Shown one piece after another: positions 1 to 8,082 of a stretch of DNA of 64,000 nucleotides. The translations under genes were made by a program, and so were the position numbers. The DNA comes from Pseudoalteromonas shioyasakiensis (lineage in GTDB: Bacteria > Pseudomonadota > Gammaproteobacteria > Enterobacterales > Alteromonadaceae): contig CP058414.1 in assembly GCA_013391845.1 (NCBI GenBank), forward strand, positions 1,660,501 to 1,724,500, given 5' to 3'. The notes below the pieces were generated by a model. The model searched no databases, was not told the DNA's origin, and saw only the letters and a list, made by a program, of their open reading frames with translations. Position 1 is the first letter of the stretch. Each line of letters opens with the position of its first letter.

Positions 1-1
1 A

Positions 2-142
2 GAATTAAATTTATCGATTGATGAACTTAATAATCAAGTTGAATCAAGTCTGGTTAAAGCTTATCGCAATGGTGAGCTAAACGAAGAAGATAAAGAGCTT
101 GTTGTGCGCCTTTGGGATGAGGTTAAAGCACTAGCGGTTTAG
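2..142 (+). CDS. C-terminal end of an unidentified protein (partial)
   Basis: An open frame enters from the left edge and closes with TAG at 140-142, giving the last 46 residues of a protein that ends in ...VRLWDEVKALAV. The segment is rich in Glu, Asp and Leu and reads as two amphipathic helices. It is followed within 25 bases by a strong terminator, which supports it being a real gene end. I do not recognise the family from so short a tail. Confidence 0.6.
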   Translation, partial: ELNLSIDELNNQVESSLVKAYRNGELNEEDKELVVRLWDEVKALAV

Positions 143-165
143 TTGAGTATTAAAATGAGTACTGT

Positions 166-189
166 AAAGCGACCTGTGTCGCTTTTTTT
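166..189 (+). terminator. Rho-independent terminator after the first gene
   Basis: Perfect 8-bp stem AAAGCGAC/GTCGCTTT (166-173 with 178-185), loop CTGT, followed by a run of T. It ends the partial gene at the left edge. Confidence 0.85.
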
Positions 190-292
190 ACATCAAGTAA
201 TTACCTTTATTAGGGAATTCTATTAACTTAAAATTTACCTTAGAACTTAGATACGTTAAGGTTAACGAGATATTTTTCCAGGGAATTTGAAA

Positions 293-1852
293 ATGAATAA
301 CAATAATGATGTGCAGGCACCAAGTGGTGCAATCGCACGTTTTCTGAATACGATTGAAAGGGTGGGCAACAAGCTCCCTGATCCTGCGATTATCTTCTTA
401 GTCGCAATGCTGCTTATTTGGTTCTTATCTTGGCTCTTCTCGGGCACCACATTTGATGCAATCGACCCGCGAACAGGCGAAGCCATAGTTGTAAATAATC
501 TATTAGCAGGGGATTCCCTTGCTACTTTCTTGTCTTCGATGGTGAAAACTTTTACCAGTTTTGCGCCACTTGGCGTGGTGCTTGTTGCCATGTTAGGTGT
601 TGGTGTTGCTGAGCACTCTGGCTTTATCAACACTGGCCTTAAATTAATGCTAAAAGTAACACCTAAGCAGCTTTTAACACCCTCTATTATCTTAGTGGCG
701 ATTGTCAGCCATACGGCAACTGATGCCGGTTATGTATTAGTCATCCCTCTGGCTGGGGTCATTTTTTATGCTATGGGTCGTCATCCGCTTGCTGGTATTG
801 CTGCGGCGTTTGCTGGGGTAAGTGGTGGCTTTAGCGCAAACTTTATTCCGTCAGGGATTGATCCGTTACTGCAAAGCTTTACCCAAAGTGCAGCACAAAT
901 TATTAATCCTGATATGGCGATTAATCCGCTTAATAACTGGTTTTTCACTTCTGCTTCAAGCTTATTTATTATCTTATTAGGCTGGTATATCACAGATAAA
1001 ATTATCGAGCCGCGTTTACAAAACACGCCACTTGATGGTGATACAGAAGATTTACCTGCTTTTGATGAAGCGCGCAGTGATGAAAAACGTGCATTCTATA
1101 TCGCAAGCACAGTGATGATTGTTGGCCTTGTATTACTTTGGTTTGTCTCTGCTCCAGCTGACTCAGCAATGCGAAGTAGTGATGGTTCTTTAACTAATTT
1201 CCGCTCACCGTTAATGCAATCAATTGTTCCACTTATATTCTTACTGTTTTGGATCCCAGGTGCAGTTTACGGTTTTGTAGTTGGTACATTCAAAAGTTCT
1301 AAAGATATGATCGATGCCATGAGTAAAGCCATGAGCGGTATGGCTTACTACATTGTTATGGCGTTCTTCTGCGCGTTATTTATTGCCGCATTTAGTAAAT
1401 CAAATCTAGGTGCATTACTTGCTATTGAAGGTGCACAGCTACTTAAAGCGATGGCATTACCAAGTTCGGTGACTGTGGTAGGTATTATCTTCTTAACGGC
1501 GTTTGTGAATCTATTTGTAGGTTCAAGTTCAGCAAAATGGGCGCTGTTAGGGCCAATCTTTGTACCAATGCTGATGCAACTAGGTATTTCACCTGATTTG
1601 ACTCAAGCTGCGTACCGTGTAGGTGACTCAAGCTCTAATATCATTACCCCACTGATGCCATACTTCCCACTGGTTGTGGTGTACTGCCAGAAGTATGTTA
1701 AAGGCACAGGTATTGGTACGTTAATCGCCATGATGTTGCCGTATTCAATCGCCTTCTTAATCGGTTGGAGTATCTTCTTACTCGCGTACTGGGGCTTAGG
1801 CATCCCACTTGGCCTACAATCAAGCTACGCATACCCAGCCATTGGCTCATAA
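293..1852 (+). CDS. abgT: AbgT-family transporter
   Basis: A 519-residue polytopic inner-membrane protein of the AbgT family, whose members carry p-aminobenzoyl-glutamate (a folate breakdown product) or export sulfonamides. Many hydrophobic helices run the whole length. Family-like stretches include the early NKLPDPAIIFL segment, a GVGVAEHSGF loop, and the C-terminal VGDSSSNIITPLMPYFPLV region, which matches the conserved asparagine-rich AbgT tail. The start is taken at ATG 293, eight bases after AGGGA (280-284); an in-frame TTG at 287 lies too close to that site. The length is normal for the family. It is a single gene flanked by terminators. Transport direction and substrate cannot be told from the sequence. 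Confidence 0.88.
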   Translation: MNNNNDVQAPSGAIARFLNTIERVGNKLPDPAIIFLVAMLLIWFLSWLFSGTTFDAIDPRTGEAIVVNNLLAGDSLATFLSSMVKTFTSFAPLGVVLVAMLGVGVAEHSGFINTGLKLMLKVTPKQLLTPSIILVAIVSHTATDAGYVLVIPLAGVIFYAMGRHPLAGIAAAFAGVSGGFSANFIPSGIDPLLQSFTQSAAQIINPDMAINPLNNWFFTSASSLFIILLGWYITDKIIEPRLQNTPLDGDTEDLPAFDEARSDEKRAFYIASTVMIVGLVLLWFVSAPADSAMRSSDGSLTNFRSPLMQSIVPLIFLLFWIPGAVYGFVVGTFKSSKDMIDAMSKAMSGMAYYIVMAFFCALFIAAFSKSNLGALLAIEGAQLLKAMALPSSVTVVGIIFLTAFVNLFVGSSSAKWALLGPIFVPMLMQLGISPDLTQAAYRVGDSSSNIITPLMPYFPLVVVYCQKYVKGTGIGTLIAMMLPYSIAFLIGWSIFLLAYWGLGIPLGLQSSYAYPAIGS

Positions 1853-1865
1853 CGATTTAAGTAAT

Positions 1866-1893
1866 AAAGCCTCAGCCACCCAGCTGAGGCTTT
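1866..1893 (+). terminator. Hairpin terminator after the AbgT transporter gene
   Basis: Perfect 10-bp stem AAAGCCTCAG/CTGAGGCTTT (1866-1875 with 1884-1893) and an 8-base loop directly after the stop codon. The U-tract is short on the plus strand, so termination may be partial. Confidence 0.7.
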
Positions 1894-1927
1894 AAAAACT
1901 TTAGGCTGATAGCCTAACTTCAGACAC

Positions 1928-1964
1928 AAAAAAACCTTGTCACTTTCATGACAAGGTTTTTTTA
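1928..1964. terminator. Bidirectional terminator between abgT and deaD
   Basis: A-rich tract, stem AACCTTGTCA/TGACAAGGTT (1933-1942 with 1949-1958), 6-base loop, then a T-rich tract. The A-tract on one side and T-tract on the other allow it to work for both convergent genes. Confidence 0.85.
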
Positions 1965-1980
1965 TTGCTTACAGCTTTGA

Positions 1981-3801
1981 TTAGTTCGCAGTGAAGCTCA
2001 CTGGGCGACGCTCTTTACGTGGGCCGCCACGTTTTTCACCACGATCTTTGTCTTTGAAGCTACGCTTTTTGTCACCACGATCACCGCTTGGGCGTTCAGA
2101 GCGAGGAGCCGCAGGACCTTGGTCTTGCGTTAGCGTCATATTCATCGGACGTTTACAGATGAACACCTTTTGGAAGTGATCAAGCACATCTTTTGGCATG
2201 TTCTGTGGTAACTGTACCGTACTGTGACTGTCGTGTAAGCGGATATCACCAATGAATTTGCTTGAGATATCAGCTTCGTTAGCAATCGCACCAACGATAT
2301 TTTTAACTTGTACACCGTGCTCACGACCAACTTCGATACGGTAAGTATCCATAGGGCCCATGCTGCGGCTATTGCGCTCACGTGGCTCGCGAGGTTTACG
2401 CTCACGTCCTTGACGGTCGCCACGCTCAGCACGATCACCTCGTTCGTTACGACGACGCTCGTTACGTTCGCCACGCGGTTGAACTTTAACTTCTTCAACC
2501 TTGATTGGTGATTGTTGCTGCGCTAAACAAAGTAATGCACCGGCTAAATCTTCAGCACTTAGCTCAAGCTTTTCTGCCATGTCAGCAGCTACTTGGTTAA
2601 AGAAAGTGATATCTTTGTTTTCAAGAGCAATAGTTAATTTGTCTTGAAGAGCTTTAATACGTTTTTCTTCAACTACTTTTGCTGTTGGTAAATCAACTTG
2701 TGCGATCTCTGACTTCGTATGACGAATGATATTTTTAAGTAAATAACGCTCGTTATGTTTTACGAAAAGAATCGCTTTACCTGTACGACCCGCACGACCA
2801 GTACGACCAATACGGTGAACGTAGGCTTCTGAGTCTTGTGGAATATCGTAGTTGATTACTAAGCTTAAACGGTCTACATCAAGACCACGTGCAGCAACGT
2901 CTGTTGCAATAACGATATCAACTAGGCCGTTTTTCAAACGGTCTACTGTTCGCTCACGTGCTTGTTGGTTCATATCACCATTAAGTGGTGCGGCAGAGAA
3001 ACCTTCGCGCTCAAGTAATTCAGCTAACTGTACAGTGTCGTTACGTGTACGTACGAAAACAATTGCACCATCGTATTGTTCAGCTTCTAAGAAGCGAACG
3101 ATAGCTTTGTTTTTGTGTACATGTGCATTCCAAAATACTTGCTCAACAGTAGATACAGTTGAGTTACGAGCAGAGATATGAACTTGCTCAGGCTCATTCA
3201 TGTACTTGCTGCTGATATTTTGAATTTGCTTAGGCATGGTCGCAGAGAAAAGACATGTTTGCTTTTCACGTGGCGTTTTCTCCATGATGCTTTCTACATC
3301 ATCAATGAAGCCCATGCGTAACATTTCGTCTGCTTCATCAAGAACAAGGGCTTGTAAGCTCTCAAACTTGATTGTGCCACGGTTAATGTGGTCAATTAAG
3401 CGACCTGGCGTTGCAACAATGATTTGCGCGCCACGACGAAGTGCACTTAGTTGGATGCTGTAGCTTTGGCCACCATAAAGGGCTAAAACTTCAACACCAC
3501 GAGTATGCTTAGCATATTGTTCGAATGCCTCAGCTACTTGGATCGCAAGTTCACGCGTAGGCGTTAAAACAAGGATCTGTGGCTGCTTCACAGACGGGTC
3601 AATATTATTTAGTAACGGCAGTGCAAATGCTGCTGTTTTACCTGTACCCGTTTGCGCTAGTCCCAGTACGTCCTTTCTTTCTAGCAATAACGGTATACAT
3701 TGAGCTTGGATTTCAGATGGAGTCTTGTAACCCAACTCTTCAACTGCTTTAAGGATTGCAGGAGAAAGATTTAGAGATTCAAACGTGACTGGTTCTGACA
3801 T
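1981..3801 (-). CDS. deaD: DEAD-box ATP-dependent RNA helicase DeaD/CsdA
   Basis: RNA helicase of 606 residues that unwinds structured RNA in ribosome assembly and mRNA decay, mainly in the cold (family knowledge). Visible motifs: Q-motif near residue 7-35, Walker A AQTGTGKT (49-56), PTRELAIQ (81-88), TPGRLIDH (131-138), DEAD (155-158), SAT (186-188), ARGLDVDR and HRIGRTGRAG in RecA domain 2. A C-terminal DbpA-type RNA-binding domain (around RIEVGREHGVQVKNIVGAIA) follows an Arg/Glu/Asp-rich linker, and the tail is basic with Arg and Gly. That architecture picks DeaD rather than RhlB, RhlE or SrmB. ATG is preceded by GAGG. The gene is monocistronic and closed by the bidirectional terminator downstream. 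Confidence 0.96.
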   Translation of the reverse strand: MSEPVTFESLNLSPAILKAVEELGYKTPSEIQAQCIPLLLERKDVLGLAQTGTGKTAAFALPLLNNIDPSVKQPQILVLTPTRELAIQVAEAFEQYAKHTRGVEVLALYGGQSYSIQLSALRRGAQIIVATPGRLIDHINRGTIKFESLQALVLDEADEMLRMGFIDDVESIMEKTPREKQTCLFSATMPKQIQNISSKYMNEPEQVHISARNSTVSTVEQVFWNAHVHKNKAIVRFLEAEQYDGAIVFVRTRNDTVQLAELLEREGFSAAPLNGDMNQQARERTVDRLKNGLVDIVIATDVAARGLDVDRLSLVINYDIPQDSEAYVHRIGRTGRAGRTGKAILFVKHNERYLLKNIIRHTKSEIAQVDLPTAKVVEEKRIKALQDKLTIALENKDITFFNQVAADMAEKLELSAEDLAGALLCLAQQQSPIKVEEVKVQPRGERNERRRNERGDRAERGDRQGRERKPREPRERNSRSMGPMDTYRIEVGREHGVQVKNIVGAIANEADISSKFIGDIRLHDSHSTVQLPQNMPKDVLDHFQKVFICKRPMNMTLTQDQGPAAPRSERPSGDRGDKKRSFKDKDRGEKRGGPRKERRPVSFTAN

Positions 3802-3948
3802 TAATACGCCTCAACGAATTTAAAGAGGCGCGCATTGTATAGGAAATACGAGGCAATTGCTTGTATAAATTACAACTAATTTGTATGTGGTTGATGTTGG
3901 TCATAATTTAATCAGTTTGAATTTGCCAAAATCAACCACGTTTACAAT

Positions 3949-4212
3949 TTATTGATATAACCCTAAATTTTCTTTAGCGTATGCTTCGAATTCAGTGAAG
4001 CCACCAATGTGAGCTTGGTCAATAAAAATCTGTGGTACAGTTGGGCAAGGTTTGCCAGCAGACTGCTCTAGATCCGCTTTGCTGATGCCTTCTTTGATTA
4101 TGTCAATATAACGATATTTAAAATCGTCACGCTCATTTGCAAGTTTTTCAGCAACATCTTTTGCACGAACACAGTATGGGCAGCCTTCACGGCCAAAAAT
4201 TACAGTTAACAT
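3949..4212 (-). CDS. grxA: Glutaredoxin 1
   Basis: A cytoplasmic 87-residue glutathione-dependent disulfide reductase that reduces targets such as ribonucleotide reductase. The redox motif CPYC is at residues 11-14, the TVPQIF cis-proline loop follows, and the glutathione-binding GGFTEFEAY stretch lies near the C-terminus. Length and motif positions match E. coli GrxA. A good GAG-rich ribosome site (revcomp of CTCTCCTC, about 4216-4223) precedes the ATG. The upstream neighbour also has a thioredoxin fold, but 116 bases separate them and nothing shows cotranscription. Confidence 0.95.
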   Translation of the reverse strand: MLTVIFGREGCPYCVRAKDVAEKLANERDDFKYRYIDIIKEGISKADLEQSAGKPCPTVPQIFIDQAHIGGFTEFEAYAKENLGLYQ

Positions 4213-4328
4213 ATCGCTCTCCTCGATGTGAATGTGTTTATCTAGTTGTTATCTTAACGAATAAAATGAATAAAAACAGCGCATAAAATCGATTGTACTA
4301 TTCTGTTTTTCTCATCATAGTAATTTAG

Positions 4329-4847
4329 CTAATCAAGTGTCCGCATCCTAAGACCAAGTTCTGTTGAGTAACCCATAGAGTGAGCAGTAATAGCCAACTG
4401 TTCATCAATAACATAATAAGTTGGATAGGCACTTACTTTATAATCTTGACCCGTACTTTTACTGCCAAGTAACACTGGCATGGTCAGTTCCAGTGAATCG
4501 GTAAACTGTTTAACTTCAGCAATGTTTTGGTAATCGAGGGCAATTGCTATGGCATTTAACTTACCTTGCTGATGGGACTTTTCTAAATTTGGCATGCTGT
4601 AGCGACAAATTGAGCACCAAGGCGCAAAGAAATACACCACTGTTTGCTTTCCTTGTAATTGTGCGATGGTCATCCGCTCTGTCGGGTCATTTAGCGTGGC
4701 TAAATTAAAATAGGGGGCAGGAGTTTTATCAGTTGAGAGTAAATTACGTTGCTGAAATGCGGTCACGGCATACACAACGACAGCCATTAACACGACATTT
4801 TTTAGCACACTGATAAATTTTTTTAAAAAAGTTGGATTTTTTTTCAT
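4329..4847 (-). CDS. Membrane-anchored TlpA-like thioredoxin-fold protein
   Basis: 172 residues: a positively charged N-terminus, one hydrophobic anchor (about 15-31), then a periplasmic thioredoxin-like domain. The redox motif is CSIC (78-81) within FAPWCSICRYSMP, followed by ALDYQ and a cis-proline-like AYPTYYVID segment. This is the TlpA/ResA/DsbE layout; such proteins reduce or oxidise periplasmic disulfides, for example in cytochrome c maturation or copper handling. The CSIC pair is unusual compared with CPPC or CEPC, so a specific role is not assigned. The ribosome site is weak, and the start is chosen by the Lys-rich signal-anchor end. Confidence 0.8.
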   Translation of the reverse strand: MKKNPTFLKKFISVLKNVVLMAVVVYAVTAFQQRNLLSTDKTPAPYFNLATLNDPTERMTIAQLQGKQTVVYFFAPWCSICRYSMPNLEKSHQQGKLNAIAIALDYQNIAEVKQFTDSLELTMPVLLGSKSTGQDYKVSAYPTYYVIDEQLAITAHSMGYSTELGLRMRTLD

Positions 4848-4955
4848 TGTTATTTTGTACGTGTTTAGCCCTTTAAAATCAACTTATTCAGACCCGTTTG
4901 CGATGGTATAAATTTCATTTAATTTAAAAAAGTTGTAATTTTTTTTGCTAAAAAT

Positions 4956-4981
4956 CTTGAAAAGATTTTGCCCGCCCATAG
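4956..4981 (+). promoter_or_regulatory. Sigma-32 (RpoH) heat-shock promoter for the hsp20 gene
   Basis: CTTGAAA at 4956-4962 is a perfect RpoH -35 element. After 11 bases comes GCCCATAG (4974-4981), close to the CCCCATNT -10 consensus. Position and orientation fit the small heat-shock gene at 5117, leaving an untranslated leader of roughly 125 bases. Confidence 0.82.
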
Positions 4982-5052
4982 ATAGTTTAGTGAGGACGCC
5001 TGATGGGTCCCAAACAAACTAAAGTAATTGAAATATATAATATTAATTTAAC

Positions 5053-5089
5053 TTTGTTAGCGCTGGTTCTATAGAAGAGCACTAACAAA
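5053..5089 (+). promoter_or_regulatory. Hairpin in the hsp20 leader
   Basis: TTTGTTAG/CTAACAAA (5053-5060 with 5082-5089), extended after one C-A mismatch by GCT/AGC, with a 13-base loop. It ends about 15 bases before the ribosome site GAGGA (5105-5109). It could belong to a temperature-sensing leader, but I see no clear pairing of the ribosome site itself. Confidence 0.5.
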
Positions 5090-5116
5090 ATATCGCTTAA
5101 ATATGAGGATATAATT

Positions 5117-5563
5117 ATGCGTACAGTAGACTTATCACCACTTTATCGTTCATTCATCGGTTTCGATCACTTAGCATCATTAATGGATGCGGCAGCGCGT
5201 ACAGACAAGCAGCCAAGTTTTCCTCCATATAACATCGAAGCACTCGATAAAGACAAATATCGTATCACTATGGCTGTAGCAGGTTTTAGTGACAGTGAAT
5301 TGACCATTGAGTCAGAAAATAACACTTTAAAAGTCAGCGGTACGAAAGCTGATAAAGAAGATAATGCTGAACGTAAGTTCATACATCAAGGCATTGCGGA
5401 GCGTAACTTTGAGCGTAAGTTCCAATTAGGTGACCACGTTAAAGTACTTGGCGCAGACCTTGAAAATGGCTTACTAAGTATCGATTTAGAGCGTGAGATT
5501 CCAGAAGCATTAAAACCACGCAAAATTGAAATTGGTAATGGTAAATTACTCGAAAACAAGTAA
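5117..5563 (+). CDS. ibpA: Small heat-shock protein, IbpA type
   Basis: An ATP-independent holdase of 148 residues of the Hsp20/alpha-crystallin family; such proteins bind unfolding proteins and pass them to DnaK/ClpB. The N-terminus MRTVDLSPLYRSFIGFDHL is the IbpA/IbpB type. The alpha-crystallin domain spans about 38-135 with YRITMAVAGF, the basic-acidic hinge and ADLENGLLSIDLEREIPE. The C-terminal KIEI carries the I-x-I oligomerisation motif. GAGGA at 5105-5109 serves the ATG. A sigma-32 promoter lies upstream and a terminator follows, so it is a single heat-shock gene. Confidence 0.94.
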   Translation: MRTVDLSPLYRSFIGFDHLASLMDAAARTDKQPSFPPYNIEALDKDKYRITMAVAGFSDSELTIESENNTLKVSGTKADKEDNAERKFIHQGIAERNFERKFQLGDHVKVLGADLENGLLSIDLEREIPEALKPRKIEIGNGKLLENK

Positions 5564-5596
5564 TTCCCAACAGCATTGTTTCCCCTAGTTAGTTTT

Positions 5597-5622
5597 GCCG
5601 CCTCATTTGAGGCGGCTTTTTT
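5597..5622. terminator. Terminator after hsp20, also facing the photolyase gene end
   Basis: Perfect 8-bp GC-rich stem GCCGCCTC/GAGGCGGC (5597-5604 with 5609-5616), loop ATTT, then six T. It lies between two convergent genes. Confidence 0.9.
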
Positions 5623-5626
5623 GTTG

Positions 5627-7177
5627 TTAAAGCTTTTCTAAATTATCCAAGCACCAGTTAGCCCGTTTGAGTGTGGCTTGCCTAACAGATTCATCTTGCT
5701 TATACCAGTTGTTATAAATCATACCAATCCGTGGGTTTTGTGATAGTTGCTGTTTATGCTCTAACATAAAATGCCAATATAAACTGTTAAACGGACATGC
5801 ATCATCAGTCGCTTTTTCTTTAATGTTGTAGTGACAGTGTTTGCAATAATCACTCATTTTGTTGATGTAATTACCACTGGCAGCGTAAGGCTTAGTGGCA
5901 ATTAAGCCACCATCAGCAAATTGACTCATGCCACGAGTGTTTGGCATTTCAACCCATTCTATGGCATCGATATAAATGCCTAGATACCATTCATCTACTT
6001 CGCTTGGCTCAATAGCGGTTAATAAGCAAAAGTTACCGGTTATCATTAAACGTTGTATGTGGTGTGCATAAGCCGTTTGCAGGCTTTGTGAAATAGCATG
6101 GTGCATACAATTCATGTTCGTTTTGCCGTGCCAAAAGTAATCGGGTAGGGCACGCTTGGCATTTAAGGCATTTTTGCTTGCGTAATCAGGCATATTTTGC
6201 CAATAAATCCCACGTACATATTCACGCCAGCCGAGAATTTGCCGAATAAAGCCTTCCACTTGCGCAATATCAATATGTTGCTTTTCAAAGCTCGTTAACA
6301 CTTGTTCTATGACCTGCATTGGGTGCAACATTTTAGTATTGAGGGCAAACGATAAACGGCTGTGATACAAAGACCATTGATACTTTGACTGGCATGTCAT
6401 GGCATCTTGAAATTGACCAAAATTAACAAGCAAATGTTCACAGAAAAAATCGAGCAATTGTTTTGCTTCAGAACGAGTGGTTGGCCAAATGAGAGTATTG
6501 CTACACTCGCCAAAGGTGTTTACTTTGTGCTTTTCTATCCGTTTGAGGGTTTGGCTAATATCATGACCAAAACACAAAGGTTCTGGGATTTCTTTAAGAT
6601 CACTCGGTTTTAACTTATTTCTGTTTTGCTGATCAAAATTCCATTTCCCACCACGAGGTTGGTTATTATCGTCCATTAATATATTAAATCGCTTACGCAT
6701 AGCACGATAAAAAAACTCCATTTTAACTGGCTTATCTTGCTTAAAATACTGGTCAATATCATCGAAAGGTAGTAGAAAATGCTCCGAGTCAACGGCATTA
6801 ACATTAAATTCGCTCTGCTTTGAAAATTCTACAAGTTGCTTTTTGAGGCGGTATTCGTCTGGATATTGATACTCAATATTTTGGCATCGATAGTGCTTTG
6901 CTAAACGGGTGAGTAGATCAGGTAATGTAGCATCATTTTTTGTGTCATCAAGTGTTAGATGTAGGCAGTTTAAATTTGCTTTTGTAAGTGCATTAGCAAA
7001 GTTTTCCATTGCAGCAAAGAAAGCGGCCACTTTTTGTAGGTGATGTTTTACATAGTCGGTTTCTTGTTTTAATTCGGCGATGACATACAGTGTGTCTGGT
7101 TGTGATTTATCTTTAAACCAACTGTGGCTTGCATTAAGTTGGTCGCCAAAAATAAATCTTAAGGTGGTGTATTGCAC
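5627..7177 (-). CDS. Cryptochrome/photolyase-family protein of the Fe-S (PhrB/CryB) class
   Basis: 516 residues of the prokaryotic (6-4) photolyase/cryptochrome class (formerly annotated as deoxyribodipyrimidine photolyase-related protein), which binds FAD and a [4Fe-4S] cluster. The N-terminal Rossmann part begins LRFIFGDQLNASHSWF. The FAD domain includes QILGWREYVRGIYW and EWVEMPNTRGMSQFADGG. The cluster cysteines are visible as NCMHH (about residue 350) and CKHCHYN...ACPFNSLYW near residues 435-455, matching the four-Cys pattern of Agrobacterium PhrB. The class repairs UV (6-4) photoproducts or senses blue light; the sequence cannot separate these. It is a lone gene, divergent from the DUF4124-type gene. 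Confidence 0.9.
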   Translation of the reverse strand: MQYTTLRFIFGDQLNASHSWFKDKSQPDTLYVIAELKQETDYVKHHLQKVAAFFAAMENFANALTKANLNCLHLTLDDTKNDATLPDLLTRLAKHYRCQNIEYQYPDEYRLKKQLVEFSKQSEFNVNAVDSEHFLLPFDDIDQYFKQDKPVKMEFFYRAMRKRFNILMDDNNQPRGGKWNFDQQNRNKLKPSDLKEIPEPLCFGHDISQTLKRIEKHKVNTFGECSNTLIWPTTRSEAKQLLDFFCEHLLVNFGQFQDAMTCQSKYQWSLYHSRLSFALNTKMLHPMQVIEQVLTSFEKQHIDIAQVEGFIRQILGWREYVRGIYWQNMPDYASKNALNAKRALPDYFWHGKTNMNCMHHAISQSLQTAYAHHIQRLMITGNFCLLTAIEPSEVDEWYLGIYIDAIEWVEMPNTRGMSQFADGGLIATKPYAASGNYINKMSDYCKHCHYNIKEKATDDACPFNSLYWHFMLEHKQQLSQNPRIGMIYNNWYKQDESVRQATLKRANWCLDNLEKL

Positions 7178-7308
7178 TTTTAATTACCTTTGCAGCAAGT
7201 AATCTAAGGTGTTACGAAACAAACACTAAGATAGATCGATTAATATAGTCTATAAAAAAGGTATATTAATGGCATAATTAATGAGTAATAAACTAGGGAT
7301 GGTACGAC

Positions 7309-8082
7309 ATGAAAATTAACTTACATTTACTATTTATAAGCCTACTAGTTTGCCCTTTGGCGCACAGCACTGTTTATCACTGTGAGAAAAATGGTGTTGC
7401 TGAGTTTAGCCAACAACCTTGTGGCAAAGATGCAAAGTTGATTACTATTAAAGAGCAAAGGCCACACCTTTCGTATACTTCAAATAATGATGCACAAACA
7501 TCAACAGATAAAGATTCCGCGGAAGTCGAGCGTTATATCCGCTTAAAGCAAATTGATGCGAAAATTGCAGAACATAACAATAAAATTGATACATTTAAGC
7601 TCAAAATGAACAGGGAAATTGCGGCCTTATCTGAGCAATCTGATTCTCAGCTGCGTAACTTGGTGGGTGCTAAGAAACAGGCAGCCATTGCCAAACAGAT
7701 GAGCGCCGCATCTGAGCGTTACGGCCTACTTATTAACGGCGAGCAGCGTAGTATTGATAGGCTCATGGCTGAAAAGTACACCTTAACATCATATGCTAAC
7801 AAGGTTGCCAATAATGAGGTCGCTAGTTTTATTCGCTCAAAACAGATTATGCGTAAAATTTCAGAGCACGAGAATAAAATAGATACCTATCAAGCTGAGC
7901 TTAACATGCAAATGTCAGAGCTTGAGCAACAACTAAGTAGCCGCCCTCGCAATTTAGCTGATGCAAATAGCGACAATGCATTAGCAGACAAAATGACAGC
8001 TCTAACTAGTCGCTTTAATACTCTTATCGCTATTGAGCAAAAACAAATCGACAGACTCAACAGCGAGTTAACGAAGCTATGA
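7309..8082 (+). CDS. Secreted DUF4124-type protein with duplicated coiled coil
   Basis: 257 residues with a signal peptide (about 1-20, ending AHS). A short DUF4124-like module follows: VYHCEKNGVAEFSQQPCGKDA, residues 22-42, with two Cys that could pair. The rest is helical and internally duplicated: residues 73-170 and 171-257 align with a period of 98 residues (compare IRLKQIDAKIAEHNNKIDTF with IRSKQIMRKISEHENKIDTY, then QLRNL with RPRNL, and EQRSIDRL with EQKQIDRL). Each unit looks like a coiled-coil hairpin. No function is known to me. Its 3' end overlaps the convergent globin-like gene by six bases. Confidence 0.75.
   Translation: MKINLHLLFISLLVCPLAHSTVYHCEKNGVAEFSQQPCGKDAKLITIKEQRPHLSYTSNNDAQTSTDKDSAEVERYIRLKQIDAKIAEHNNKIDTFKLKMNREIAALSEQSDSQLRNLVGAKKQAAIAKQMSAASERYGLLINGEQRSIDRLMAEKYTLTSYANKVANNEVASFIRSKQIMRKISEHENKIDTYQAELNMQMSELEQQLSSRPRNLADANSDNALADKMTALTSRFNTLIAIEQKQIDRLNSELTKL

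Noticed and set aside
2142..2498. 118-codon minus-strand frame within deaD
   Set aside because: Overlaps the deaD C-terminal coding region in another frame, with low-complexity Val/Ser content caused by the Arg/Glu-rich linker; a shadow of deaD.
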